64,000 bases of DNA, from contig JAHHQN010000010.1 of the NCBI GenBank assembly GCA_020026375.1, positions 1 through 64,000 of the forward strand, written 5' to 3'. This DNA is from Alistipes sp. (GTDB lineage: Bacteria; Bacteroidota; Bacteroidia; Bacteroidales; Rikenellaceae). The notes under the pieces are model-generated. The model saw only the letters and a program-made list of their open reading frames with translations, was not told where the DNA came from and made no database searches. Below are positions 17,894-27,800 of this stretch, one piece after another. The first letter of the stretch is position 1, and each line of letters starts with the position of its first letter. The position numbers were made by a program, and so were the translations under genes.

Positions 17894-19105
17894 ATGAGCA
17901 AGATAAAAATAGGTCTGTTCGGCTTCGGCGTTGTCGGACAGGGAATTTTCGAAGTCGTCAAGAAGGCGAAGAATGCCAATGCCGAAATTGTGAAGATCTG
18001 TGTGCGCAACCCCAATCGTCCGCGCAAGGTGGAGGCCGACGCCTCGCTCTTTACCACCGATGCCGAGGAGATTCTCTCCAATCCCGACATCAACCTCATC
18101 GTGGAGGTCATCAACGATGCCGATGCGGCATATAACATTGTCCGTAGCGCTCTGCTGAAGGGTATCGCCGTGGTGTCGGGCAGCAAGACCATGCTGGCGC
18201 GCCACCTTCCCGAACTCATCGAGATACAGAAGACCCACCATGTGGCACTGCTCTACGACGCTTCGTCGTGCGGCTCGATTCCCGTAATCCGCAATTTGGA
18301 GGAGTACTACGACAACGACCTGCTGCTCGAGGTAAAGGGTATTCTCAACGGTTCGTCGAACTATATCCTTTCGCGGGTGTTCGACCATGGCGAGGACTAT
18401 GACCATGCCTTGCGTCAGGCACAGGAACTGGGCTTTGCTGAGAGCGACCCGTCGTTCGACATCGAGGGTTACGACTCGCTCTTCAAACTGGTGATTATCA
18501 CCGTGCACGCGCTGGGAACCTATGTCGCCCCCGACGACATCTTCACCTACGGCATCTCGACCATTCATGACTCCGATATCCGCTATGCGCGTGAGAAGGG
18601 TGTGAAAATCAAGCTGGTGGCGCAGGTGGTCAAGGTCTGCGACGAGCATTTTACCATGTTCGTGATGCCCGAATTTGTCTCTCCGTCGAAGTACATCTAC
18701 AGTGTCGACGACGAGTACAACGGTGTGGTGATTCGCGGCGAATGCTACGACCGCCAGTTCATGTTCGGCAAGGGTGCGGGCAGTCTTCCTACGGCCTCTT
18801 CCATCTTGAGCGATATCATGGCGCGCAAGCATGACTACCGCTACGAGTACAAGAAGCAGAGCTATGTCGACAAACCCGAATACACGACCGACATCACCCT
18901 CAGGGTCTATATCCGCTACCGTGAGACCGATGTGCGCGGAATACTCTCCTTCACGAAGATTCACGAGCAGTATTTCAGCGAGGAGAGCAACTACCTCATC
19001 GGCGATGTCAGCCTCTCGGAGCTGCTCGCCAAGCGTGACCGCCTTTCGGGCCGCGATGTGTTCATGGCCAACATTCCCATGTTCTTCCTCGACAGAGACA
19101 ACTGA
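17894..19105 (+). CDS. hom: Homoserine dehydrogenase
   Basis: The 403-residue protein reduces aspartate semialdehyde to homoserine, the branch-point precursor of methionine and threonine. It has the NAD(P)-binding loop GLFGFGVVGQG at the N-terminus, the VSGSKTMLA region, and the catalytic-domain signature KGILNGSSNYILSRV. After about residue 320 it has a short C-terminal region (YTTDITLRVYIRY onward) that may be a reduced ACT regulatory domain. It starts 12 bases after metX and closes the operon, so acyl-homoserine is made from precursor supplied by the same transcript. An aspartokinase-fused homologue elsewhere in the genome is likely but not visible here. Confidence 0.93.
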   Translation: MSKIKIGLFGFGVVGQGIFEVVKKAKNANAEIVKICVRNPNRPRKVEADASLFTTDAEEILSNPDINLIVEVINDADAAYNIVRSALLKGIAVVSGSKTMLARHLPELIEIQKTHHVALLYDASSCGSIPVIRNLEEYYDNDLLLEVKGILNGSSNYILSRVFDHGEDYDHALRQAQELGFAESDPSFDIEGYDSLFKLVIITVHALGTYVAPDDIFTYGISTIHDSDIRYAREKGVKIKLVAQVVKVCDEHFTMFVMPEFVSPSKYIYSVDDEYNGVVIRGECYDRQFMFGKGAGSLPTASSILSDIMARKHDYRYEYKKQSYVDKPEYTTDITLRVYIRYRETDVRGILSFTKIHEQYFSEESNYLIGDVSLSELLAKRDRLSGRDVFMANIPMFFLDRDN

Positions 19106-19123
19106 TGTCGGGAGCAACCGTCA

Positions 19124-19173
19124 CAAAAAAGACGGGGCCTTTCCTTTTCGGGGGAAAGACCTCGTCTTTTTTT
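19124..19173. terminator. Bidirectional terminator between hom and the nucleoside hydrolase gene
   Basis: AAAAAAGACG on the left pairs with CGTCTTTTTT on the right around an inner CTTTCC/GGAAAG stem. A-run and T-run flanks serve both converging genes, whose stops are 18 bases or fewer away. Confidence 0.8.
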
Positions 19174-19174
19174 G

Positions 19175-20650
19175 TTATTTGACCACTTCCATGTCGAAGA
19201 TGTTGTGGCGGTCGAAATCCAGCCAGTAGCCAATGGCCAGTTTCCTCACATAGTGCCAATATTCTTCCGTGCCGAATCCGTATCGGTCGATGCCGGTCTG
19301 CACATCGTGGGCAATCCTTTCGGCATATTCCTGTTTGAGGGTGAGCCGCAGGGTCTTGCCCCTGAAGGTGAAGTCGGCCGACGGCCGCGGACGGTCGGTG
19401 GGGGCGGCGTGGAGGAGTCCGTGGCCGATGGTCGAACCTGCGGCTACCTGCAGTCCGTCGTTCATGCAGCTCACGGGCGGACGGGTGCCGGCATACGAGG
19501 TAACCGATATGTCGTCGACCCCGATGTTGAAGTACTCTCTGGCGCGTATGCCCATCTTGAAGCCCACGGTGGCATAGATGCCCAGATGACCGTGCAGCTC
19601 GTTGGTCAGCACGCCGGCCCTCCATTCGCTCTCGCCGTATTTCGAGAGGGCGACCGATATGATGGGACGCACCTCCTTGGAGTAAAGTTCCTCACGGGTG
19701 GGGAACCCGTAGAAGACCCTTGTCTCGGCATCGGGACGGCCTTTGAGGATACGTATGATTTGGCGGCGTGCATCGGGCAGTGCGTCGGCGCGGGGGGTGC
19801 AGTAGCTCACGGTCGGTGATATGCGGCGCACGTCGAACAACTGCGGTGCGTAGAGATAGACGGCCACCAGATCGTCCCATGCCTCGATGTGATGGCGGTC
19901 GATGAGCCGCTTGAGGGGCGGTGTGCGGTGTGTGGCCGCTATCTTCCGGGCGTAGGGGTTACCCACGGCGGCGATGGAGTCAATCAGCGAGTGAGTGACG
20001 GTCAGCGGACGCTCATGGTGGGCGGCCACCACCTCTACCGGCACACCGCACTTCAACACCCACTGGGCCGACTGTGGGTCGGCATCGTAGTTGGCTCCCG
20101 ACAGCGGGTCGACCGAAGTGTTGTACCACACGATGCGCTCCAGCCGGCTCTTCAGTTCGGGCTGTTGCAGCAACAGATCGCGGAGGTTGGTCAGCGCACC
20201 CAGTGCCACATAGGTCGTGGGAGAGGTCTCGGCGGAGAGGGTGGTGGCCAGCAGCTCGGCGGCGGTGGGCAGCGCAGAAGAGGAGGAGGCGCGTTCGCCC
20301 CAAATGATTTGCTCGGAGTGGGTGCGCCAGTGGGGTGCGGTGCCGGGGACGCTGTGTCCCACCCCCACGGGAATGCCCTCGTGGTAGAGGTCGGCACAGA
20401 GGGCGTCGGCCTTCAGTGCGGTGGTCGAGGGCGACAGTGCGCCTTCCGATGTGACGATGGCCAGTACCTCGGCTTCGCGGTTGGCCAGCAGCATGAGCAG
20501 TGTGCGCAGGTCGTCGGCCGCTCCGTCGGTGTCGACAATCAGGTGGAGACGAGCCTTGCCCGAATGGGCCTGGAGCCGCTGGGGGGCAATGGCCGTGAGC
20601 AGGACGGCAAGCCCTGCCATGATGATGAATTTGGGGAACAGATGTTTCAT
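19175..20650 (-). CDS. Nucleoside hydrolase-like/FmdE domain fusion, exported
   Basis: The 491-residue protein starts with a cleavable signal peptide (residues 1-29, ending LQAHS). Residues about 35-320 resemble the inosine/uridine-preferring nucleoside hydrolase fold, with the Ca-binding Asp cluster DTDGAADD. Residues about 345-485 match the FmdE family (formylmethanofuran dehydrogenase subunit E-like): HGHLGIYATVGFKMG, then SYAGTRPPVSCMNDGLQVAAGSTIG-like spacing with Cys and Asp (CMNDGLQ). The usual HGHxCPG cysteine is replaced. It follows the broken TonB-dependent receptor gene by six bases, so it was probably co-expressed with an outer-membrane importer. The substrate is unknown; a nucleoside-like or metal-chelate ligand is speculative. 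Confidence 0.8.
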   Translation of the reverse strand: MKHLFPKFIIMAGLAVLLTAIAPQRLQAHSGKARLHLIVDTDGAADDLRTLLMLLANREAEVLAIVTSEGALSPSTTALKADALCADLYHEGIPVGVGHSVPGTAPHWRTHSEQIIWGERASSSSALPTAAELLATTLSAETSPTTYVALGALTNLRDLLLQQPELKSRLERIVWYNTSVDPLSGANYDADPQSAQWVLKCGVPVEVVAAHHERPLTVTHSLIDSIAAVGNPYARKIAATHRTPPLKRLIDRHHIEAWDDLVAVYLYAPQLFDVRRISPTVSYCTPRADALPDARRQIIRILKGRPDAETRVFYGFPTREELYSKEVRPIISVALSKYGESEWRAGVLTNELHGHLGIYATVGFKMGIRAREYFNIGVDDISVTSYAGTRPPVSCMNDGLQVAAGSTIGHGLLHAAPTDRPRPSADFTFRGKTLRLTLKQEYAERIAHDVQTGIDRYGFGTEEYWHYVRKLAIGYWLDFDRHNIFDMEVVK

Positions 20651-20656
20651 GTCGTT

Positions 20657-22540
20657 TTAGAAATTGATGTCCAAACCGCCCATGGCCGTGGCCTTGGGCA
20701 TCGGGAAACCGGCATTGATCTGGTAGCTTTGTGCCAGAAGGTTCTCGCCTTTGGCAAAGAACGTCAGCCATCGTGTGACGCGGAACGAGAAGCGTGCGTT
20801 CCACAACACGAAGTTGTCCTCCTGCATGGGCTTGACGCGTGTGATGAGTCCTTCGACGTACATCACATCGGTGGAGGCGTTCCAGCGGCCTTTGTGGAAA
20901 CTGACCCCGGTGTAGAGCTTGTGTTCGGGGGCAGCCGCTATGGGGTAGCGCAGATGGAGGTAGCTGTAATTGGCCTCCACGCTCCACGAGGGGTTGATGG
21001 CCCACGAGATTTCGGCCTCGACACCCGCATTCTCCACCTCCCCGGTGTTGATGTTGGTGGGACGTCCCTCCACGGGAACGACCTGTATCATGTTGTCACC
21101 CTTGATGAAGAAGACGTTGACGCCGTAGGCGAGTCGTCCTCCGGCCACACTCTGTTTGAACGAGAGCTCGTAATTCATCAGTTTCTCGGCCTTCAGGTCG
21201 GGGTTCTGCGGCGGAAACATGAACATCTCGCGAATGGTCGGAAAGCGGAATCCCTTGCTGACCATGGCCTTGAGCTGGGCGTCGTGGAGCAGCAGCACCG
21301 CCACACCGCCCTGCGGTACCCACTCGTTGCCCGAATGGGAGTGGTGGTCGTAGCGCAGTCCGGCATCGACGACAAGCCAGCGACACAGCTGCTGTCGGAA
21401 GTCGACGTAGCCGGCCACCTCGTGCATGCTCTTGTCGGCGGTCACCTTCACGGGGCGGTCATCGGTGAAGACATTGCGTGCGCGGCCGCCGAAGTGCTGG
21501 TAGTCGATGCCTGCGGTCAGACGGTTGCCCTTGAAGAGCGAGAAGGTCTGGTATCACGACACCCCCAGCATCTTGTCGCGCGACGCGAAGTAGAAGTCCT
21601 TGGGTGAGGCTCCGGGGGCGTGTCCGTCGTTGATTTTGTGGTGTCCCCAGTTGTAGAAGAAACCCAGTGTACCCGAACTCTTGCCGTAGTCGTTCTCCAC
21701 GGCCACGGAGGTCATGCCTCGTGTGATGTGGGCGATGTTGCCGACAAGAGGCGAGGAGAGCGAACCGGGATTCTCGGCATTGAAGTGGGTGAGGTTGACA
21801 TCGCCCCACAGTTTCCAGTGTGGCGAGAAGCGGTAGCCCAGCTTGGCATAGCCTCCATACTGGTCGTAGCCCATGTCTTTGCGGTGACCGTCGGTGCGGT
21901 TGTAGGAACCCGACACAACACTCGAAAAACCGCCCTTGCGCACCGTGTTGGTGGCCTCTGCCTGGAAGGTGTTGTAGGAGCCGTAGCCGCTGCGCAGATG
22001 GGTGTCGACGCCGTCGTGCTCCTTGCGACGTGTGACGATGTTGATGACGCCGCCCATGGCATTCGAGCCGTAGAGTACCGAGGCGGGGCCTCTGACCACT
22101 TCGACCCGTTCGGCCATCATGTTCTGATAGGCATCGGCCAAAGGGTGTCCCATCAGACCCATGTACTGGGGGTGTCCGTCGATGAGCACCAGCATACCTG
22201 TGGTGGGCGCACCTCCGATGCCGCGCATCGAGAGGTTGCCGGCTGCACCCGATGCCACACCGTAGCCGGCAATGCCGCGCTGGGTGACGAACAGACCCGG
22301 CACCTGTCGGGAGAGGGCCGGCAGAACCGACTGCTCGAAATTCTGCTCGAGCTTCTCTCGCGGAACAACCGACACGGTCATCGGCAGGAGACGGACATCG
22401 GTCTTCTGTCGCGCACCCGTGATGACGACATGGTCGATGAGATGGGTCTGCGCACGGGTTGCGGAGTCGGCCTTGGGGTTTTGTGCCACACATAGCGGCG
22501 GCAGGCTGCAGAGCAGCACAACGAAGAGATGTTTAATCAT
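20657..22540 (-). pseudogene. TonB-dependent outer-membrane receptor, interrupted by an in-frame stop
   Basis: The 627-codon gene encodes a BtuB/CirA-like TonB-dependent receptor: signal peptide (MIKHLFVVLLCSLPPLCVAQ), a TonB box region near HLIDHVVITGARQ, plug domain with VEVVRGPASVLYGSNAMGGVINIVT, and a beta-barrel ending in the aromatic-final sequence GGLDINF. Codon 329, TGA at 21554-21556, splits it in the middle of the barrel; the same frame continues without further stops to 20657 and still reads as barrel strands. This looks like a recent nonsense mutation (for example from TGG or CGA) or a sequencing error. The barrel half alone has an internal ATG at 21451 but no signal peptide. A nucleoside hydrolase/FmdE gene follows directly. 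Confidence 0.88.
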
Positions 22541-22668
22541 TTTATTGTGTTTAAGAATGAATGTTGTCGTGGGAGTCGTCGGGCGTGTTGGGGGATATAT
22601 GTTGTAATTGGAGTGTCGGCTTCTCCTGCGCAATATCCATACCAAAGACGACGTGTGGTGCGACAACG

Positions 22669-22697
22669 AAAAAGGCCCATCACACAAGTGATGGGCC
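22669..22697 (-). terminator. Terminator of the AraC regulator gene
   Basis: A perfect 10-base-pair stem (GGCCCATCAC with GTGATGGGCC, four-base loop) has five A residues on its left, a U-run when read on the minus strand. It lies 27 bases past the AraC stop and upstream of the receptor gene, so that gene should have its own promoter. Confidence 0.75.
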
Positions 22698-22723
22698 GTA
22701 TCTTGAATCCGATGATTTTCCGT

Positions 22724-23644
22724 CTATTTGCCGAGCCGGTACTCGGTGGGGGTCATTCCCGTGTGGTTCTTGAAGTACTTGCCGAAGAACGACTGGTTGG
22801 CGAAGTTGAGGAAGTAGGCGATTTCCTGAATACTCATCGAGGAGTATTTCAGCAGGTTCTTGGCCTCCAGCACCACATAGTCGTCAATCCACTGTATGGC
22901 GGTGCGTCCGCTGGTCTGGCGTATGATGGTGGTGAGGTATTTTGGAGTGAGGTGCATCTTCTCGGCATAGAAGCCCACCGAGCGGTGCTGCATGTAGTGT
23001 TTCGACAGGATTTTCATGAAGGTGCCGAAATACTCCTCGTTCCGACTATTTGGCGAACATTGCAACGTCTTGCGCTGCGAGATGAAACGGTCGGTCACGC
23101 GGCAGATTTTGTAGGTCAAAGTGTGTATGAGCGAACGCATTATCTCGGTCGAGTAGGCATCGTCGCCTTTGAGTTCGGCCTCCATCTTTATGTCGTAGAA
23201 CGACCGCTCGAAGCTCTGCCACTCCTTGTCGTCGAGGCGCATGCACGGATTTTTGTCCACTTCGAGGAAGAGGGCCGAGAGCAGTTTGATGTCGATATTG
23301 ATTTTTTTTATGAACTCCTCTTCGCAGATGAAAAAATATACCGAAGTTTCGTCGGTCTGCGATTCTATCTGAATGATGGAACCCGGCATGTAGACGAAAA
23401 AATTATTTTCGGAGATGGTGTGTCGGGTGAGTCCTGCGGTGAAGGTAATCGAACCCTTCTTGCAGAATACTGCCGCATAGGCCTGTAAACGAGCAGGATA
23501 ACGGAACAGGTCGAACTTCACCTCACGGGCCATGTTCACCCGCGAGGCGATGAGACAGCCCTCGCGGTAGAAATCCTCGGGTCGGTAGCCGTTGATGTCG
23601 AGCAGCGTCTTGAGTGAGAAACTCTGAATGTTCTTTTCGTTCAT
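22724..23644 (-). CDS. AraC family transcriptional regulator
   Basis: The 306-residue protein has an N-terminal sensing domain (residues about 30-190, cupin-like, with HTISENNFFVYMPG) and a C-terminal double helix-turn-helix AraC domain (about 200-303), including VGFYAEKMHLTPKYLTTIIRQ and FANQSFFGKYFKNHTGMTPTEYR. It is transcribed away from RND operon 2 across a 160-base gap, the usual position for a local activator of an efflux operon. The terminator at 22669-22697 separates it from the next gene on the same strand. Its inducer is unknown. Confidence 0.9.
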   Translation of the reverse strand: MNEKNIQSFSLKTLLDINGYRPEDFYREGCLIASRVNMAREVKFDLFRYPARLQAYAAVFCKKGSITFTAGLTRHTISENNFFVYMPGSIIQIESQTDETSVYFFICEEEFIKKINIDIKLLSALFLEVDKNPCMRLDDKEWQSFERSFYDIKMEAELKGDDAYSTEIMRSLIHTLTYKICRVTDRFISQRKTLQCSPNSRNEEYFGTFMKILSKHYMQHRSVGFYAEKMHLTPKYLTTIIRQTSGRTAIQWIDDYVVLEAKNLLKYSSMSIQEIAYFLNFANQSFFGKYFKNHTGMTPTEYRLGK

Positions 23645-23762
23645 TTTTCGTTGGTTTTGTATGCAATATTAAGAATATTTATTGATATAATTTTACTAAT
23701 CGTTTAATATCGAACCAATCGACGAATAACACCGACCCTATGGTCTTTATTTACTGCCATTA

Positions 23763-23781
23763 TTGCATCAACTTTGCATCA
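23763..23781. promoter_or_regulatory. Direct repeat TTGCATCA in the AraC/RND operon 2 control region
   Basis: TTGCATCA occurs at 23763-23770 and again at 23774-23781, one helical turn (11 bases) apart. The second copy overlaps CAACTTTG, a one-mismatch -7 element, 24 bases before the adaptor start. AraC proteins often bind direct repeats, so this is a candidate site or part of the promoter. Confidence 0.35.
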
Positions 23782-23804
23782 TCAATCAAGTAAATGTCCA
23801 ACAG

Positions 23805-24815
23805 ATGAAACAAATTGCAATAATAGGATTCGCACTCCTGTGTGCGGGGTGCTCGTCCAATCAAAAAACCTATCAGCTGAACCCCATGAGGGTCAATACC
23901 TTGGTCATCGAACCGTCGTGCGATGTCGATGCACGCACCTATGTCGGTACCATCGAGGAGAAAGCCTCGGCGGCGTTGAGTTTTGCGGTGCCGGGAACCA
24001 TCAGTCGTATGTATGTCGATGAGGGCGAACGGGTGACGAAGGGCCGTCTGTTGGCCGAGTTGGACCCCACGTCGGTGCGCCAGTCCTATGAGGCGGCCAA
24101 GGCTACGCTGGAGCAGGCCGAAGACGCATGCCGGCGTCTGAAGATTCTCTACGACGGAAAGAGCCTGCCCGAAATCAAGTGGGTGGAGGCACAGACCCGT
24201 CTGAGCCAGGCGCGTTCGGCCTATCAGATTGCGCGCAAGAACCTCGACGATACCCGACTCGTGGCCCCCTTCTCGGGAGTCATCGGCAAACGTCGTCAGT
24301 CGGCCGGAGAGAATGCCGTGCCGGGTGTTCCGGTGGTTACCCTGCTCGACATCGACAAGGTGAAGGTGCGCTTCTCGGTTCCCGAGCGCGAGATTGCCAC
24401 ACTGTCGACCGACAGCCGTGTGGAGGTGAGGGTGGCCGCTCTCAACGACCGCAGGTTCGAGGCTTCGAAGATTGAGAAGGGTGCCGTGGCCAATTCGGCC
24501 ACCCACACCTACGATGTGCGTGCCACGATGCAGAACGGCGAGAGCGAACTGCTCCCCGGTATGGTCTGCAATGTGGTGGTGTCGCCGGCCGATGCCGTTG
24601 AGGAGATTGCCGTTCCGTTGCGTGCCTTGCAGAAGAGTGGCAGCGGCCGCAGCTTCGTGTGGAAGGTGCAGGGCGACACGGTGGTGCGCTGCGAGGTGGA
24701 GACCGACCGTCTGGTGAACAACGGTGTGGCGATTGCCGGAGGCCTCGAGGAGGGCGACCGTATTGTCATCGACGGCATGCAGAAGATTGGTCAGGGCAGT
24801 AAAGTAATCTGGTAA
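23805..24815 (+). CDS. RND efflux periplasmic adaptor lipoprotein, operon 2
   Basis: The 336-residue membrane-fusion protein has a lipoprotein signal (MKQIAIIGFALLCAGCSS), a lipoyl half SRMYVDEGERVTKGRLLAEL, a helical hairpin (about residues 85-150), the second lipoyl half RLVAPFSGVIGKR and a C-terminal beta domain. The ATG at 23805 is chosen because an earlier in-frame start would put 14 residues ahead of the signal peptide. Its TAA overlaps the permease ATG by one base, so translation is coupled. It is the first gene of operon 2, divergent from the AraC gene. Confidence 0.92.
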   Translation: MKQIAIIGFALLCAGCSSNQKTYQLNPMRVNTLVIEPSCDVDARTYVGTIEEKASAALSFAVPGTISRMYVDEGERVTKGRLLAELDPTSVRQSYEAAKATLEQAEDACRRLKILYDGKSLPEIKWVEAQTRLSQARSAYQIARKNLDDTRLVAPFSGVIGKRRQSAGENAVPGVPVVTLLDIDKVKVRFSVPEREIATLSTDSRVEVRVAALNDRRFEASKIEKGAVANSATHTYDVRATMQNGESELLPGMVCNVVVSPADAVEEIAVPLRALQKSGSGRSFVWKVQGDTVVRCEVETDRLVNNGVAIAGGLEEGDRIVIDGMQKIGQGSKVIW

Positions 24816-27800
24816 TGAAGAGAAACAGTAATTTCATATCGTGGGCATTGCGTAATTCGCAGATTACGCTGCTCATTATCGGATGTCTCTTTGTGTTCGG
24901 CATCTATGGACTGGTCCATATCCCGAAACAGGAGTTTCCCGAATACACCATTCGTCAGGGTGTGGTTGTGGGTGTCTATCCCGGTGCCACGAGCGAGGAG
25001 GTCGAGGAACAGCTGGCCGAACCGCTGGAGAAGTTCCTGATGACCTACAAGGAGGTGCGCCGCGCCAAGACCACCTCGACATCGACCAACGGCATGTGTT
25101 TCGTGATGGTGGAACTCAACGAGGAGGTCAACGACAAGGACGAGGTGTGGTCGAAAATCAAGCACGGCATTGCGGCCTTCAAGACCCAGCTGCCGCCGGG
25201 TGTGCTGGCCGTCATCACCAACGATGATTTCGGCGATACGTCGGCCCTGCTCATCACGCTGGAGTCCGACACGCGTTCCTACCGTGAGCTGAAGGAGTAT
25301 ATGGACGGTCTGAGTGATCGCCTGCGTCGCATCGAGTCGGTGTCGAACGTGCGTCCCTACGGCGTCAACGGCGAGCAGATATCCATCTACCTCGACCGCG
25401 AGCGTCTGGCGGCCTACGGCATCGGCGAGAAGACCCTCTCGTCGGCCATCGCCTCGCAGGGACTCACCTCGCTGGGCGGTGTCATCAGCAACGAGTCGAC
25501 CGAGACACCCATTCACATCGCACAGTCGCTGACCGGCGAGCAGGAGGTGGCCGACCAGATTATCTGGAGTTCGCCTTCGGGACAGGTACTTCGGGTGAAG
25601 GACGTGGCGCGTGTGGTCAGAGAGTACGACGATCCCGACAGCTATGTGCTCAACAACGGTCACCGCTGCGTGATGCTGTCGATGGAGATGCGCAAGGGCT
25701 TCAACATCGTGGAGTACGGTGAAGAGGTCGACCGCGTGCTGCATCAGTATATCGAGGAGGTGCTGCCCGAAGATGTGAGCGTGGAGCGCATCGCCGACCA
25801 GGCAAAGGTCGTGGGCGATTCGGTGCATTCGTTCCTGCGTGATTTGTTCATCTCCATGGCCATCATCATCGTGGTGATGATGCTGCTCTTCCCCATTCGT
25901 TCGGCCATCGTGGCCGCCATCACCATTCCCCTGTCGACCTTCATCTCGGTGGGCATCATGTATATGTGCGGCATTCCGCTCAATACGGTGACCCTCGCCG
26001 CCCTCATCGTGGTGCTGGGTATGATTGTCGACAACTCGATTGTGGTCATCGACGGCTACCTCGATTTCCGCACACGCGGCTACTCGAAATGGTATTCTGC
26101 CGTGGAGAGTGCGCGGGGCTTCCTCCCGTCGCTGTTTCTGGCCACGGTGTGCATCTGCATGATTTTCTATCCGCTGCTCTTCACCATCAAGGGCATGCTG
26201 GGTGACTTCATCACCTATTTCCCGTGGACCATCTCCATCAATCTCATGGTGTCGCTGCTGCTGGCCGTGGTGGTGATTCCGTTCCTCGAGCTGGTCATCA
26301 TACCCCGTGTCGAGAACCGCGAAGGCGGCAAACCCACCTTCACCGAGCGGGTCCACATGTTCTATGAGAAGGTGCTGCAGTGGACATTCCGCCACGGCTG
26401 GCTGACCATCTCGCTGGGTGTGCTGTCGATTGTGGTGTCGTTCATGATTGCCTCCCACCTCAAGTTCCGCATGCTTCCCTATGCCGACCGCGACCAGTTC
26501 GCCGTGGAGATTTATCTGCAGCCCGATGCGCCGCTGGAGCGTACGGAGAAGGTGGCCGACAGTGTCTACCGTGTACTGAAGGGCGACGAACGTGTGAAGT
26601 CCGTCACCTCGTTCATCGGTTGCTCCTCGCCCCGTTTCCAGATGAGCTACGCGCCGCATGTGGCCGGCAAGAACTACGCACAGTTCATTGTCAATACCGC
26701 CTCCGTGCAGGCGACCGAGGATATTCTGGACGACTATCTCGAACCGATGGCCGACCGCTTCCCCGACGCATACGTCAAATTCAAGCAGCTCGACTATCAG
26801 AATGTTCCCTCGCTGGAGTTTCGCTTCTATGGCGACGACATCGACTCGTTGCGCCACACGGCCAACACGCTGATGTCCTACATGCGCCAGATGCCCGAGT
26901 TGTTGTGGGTGCATACCGACTATGAGGAGCCGCGTTCGATTCTCAACGTGTCGCTCGACCCCGTGACAGCGTCGCAACTGGGTATCACGCGCACGGCGGC
27001 CGCCGCCAATCTGGCCATCGCTTCGGGAGATGTTCCCGTGTCGACGGTCTGGGAGGGTGACTACCGTATCCCCGTGATGCTGAAGAACGATGACCGCAAT
27101 GGCGAACGTGCGTTGTCCGATGTGGCCGACACCTATGTTTCGTCGCTGGCACCGAGTGTGAGTGTGCCGCTGCGTCAGGTGGCTACGGTCGACCCCCAGT
27201 GGACCGAGACCAAGATTGTCCACCGCAACGGTATCCGCTGCATCACGGTGCTGGCCGAGCTGAAACGCGGCGCCAACGCCATGCAGATGACTTCGGCCAT
27301 TCGCGATGTGGTGGAGAAGAAGATGACGCTTCCGCGCGGCGTGAGCTTCGAGCTGGGCGGCGAGTACGAGCTGAACACGGAGGATATACCGCCCATTGCG
27401 ACCAGTCTGACCATCTCGCTGGTGATTATCTTCTTCTTCATTCTGATTAATTTCCGCAAGTTCGGCATTACCACCGTGGTGATGGCCTCCATGCTGTTGA
27501 GTCTCTTCGGCGCGATGGTCGGACTGTGGATTTCGGGTGTGACCATCGGTCTGACATCGGTGCTGGGCTTCATCACCCTGCTGGGTATGATTGTGCGCAA
27601 TGTCATCTTGATGTATCAGCATGCCGAGGACAAACGCATCAACGACCACATGACGGGTGCCGAGGCGGCCTACGATGCCGGACGTCGCCGTATGGTGCCG
27701 ATTTTCCTCACTACGGCCACTACGGCTGTGGGTGTGATACCGATGATGTTCAGCGGAAGTACCTTCTGGGCGCCTGTGGGTGTGACCATCTTTGCCGGAG

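Noticed and set aside
21554..21556. Selenocysteine or programmed readthrough at the receptor TGA
   Set aside because: A TonB receptor barrel has no use for selenocysteine, no hairpin typical of a selenocysteine insertion element was seen after it, and nonsense mutation is simpler.
24791..27649. Very long open frame antisense to the operon 2 permease (and similar ones at 16595-19117, 30116-32620 and 11099-13129)
   Set aside because: These result from strong G/C at third codon positions. Their translations are His/Arg/Gln-rich, have no recognised domain, and lie opposite clear genes.
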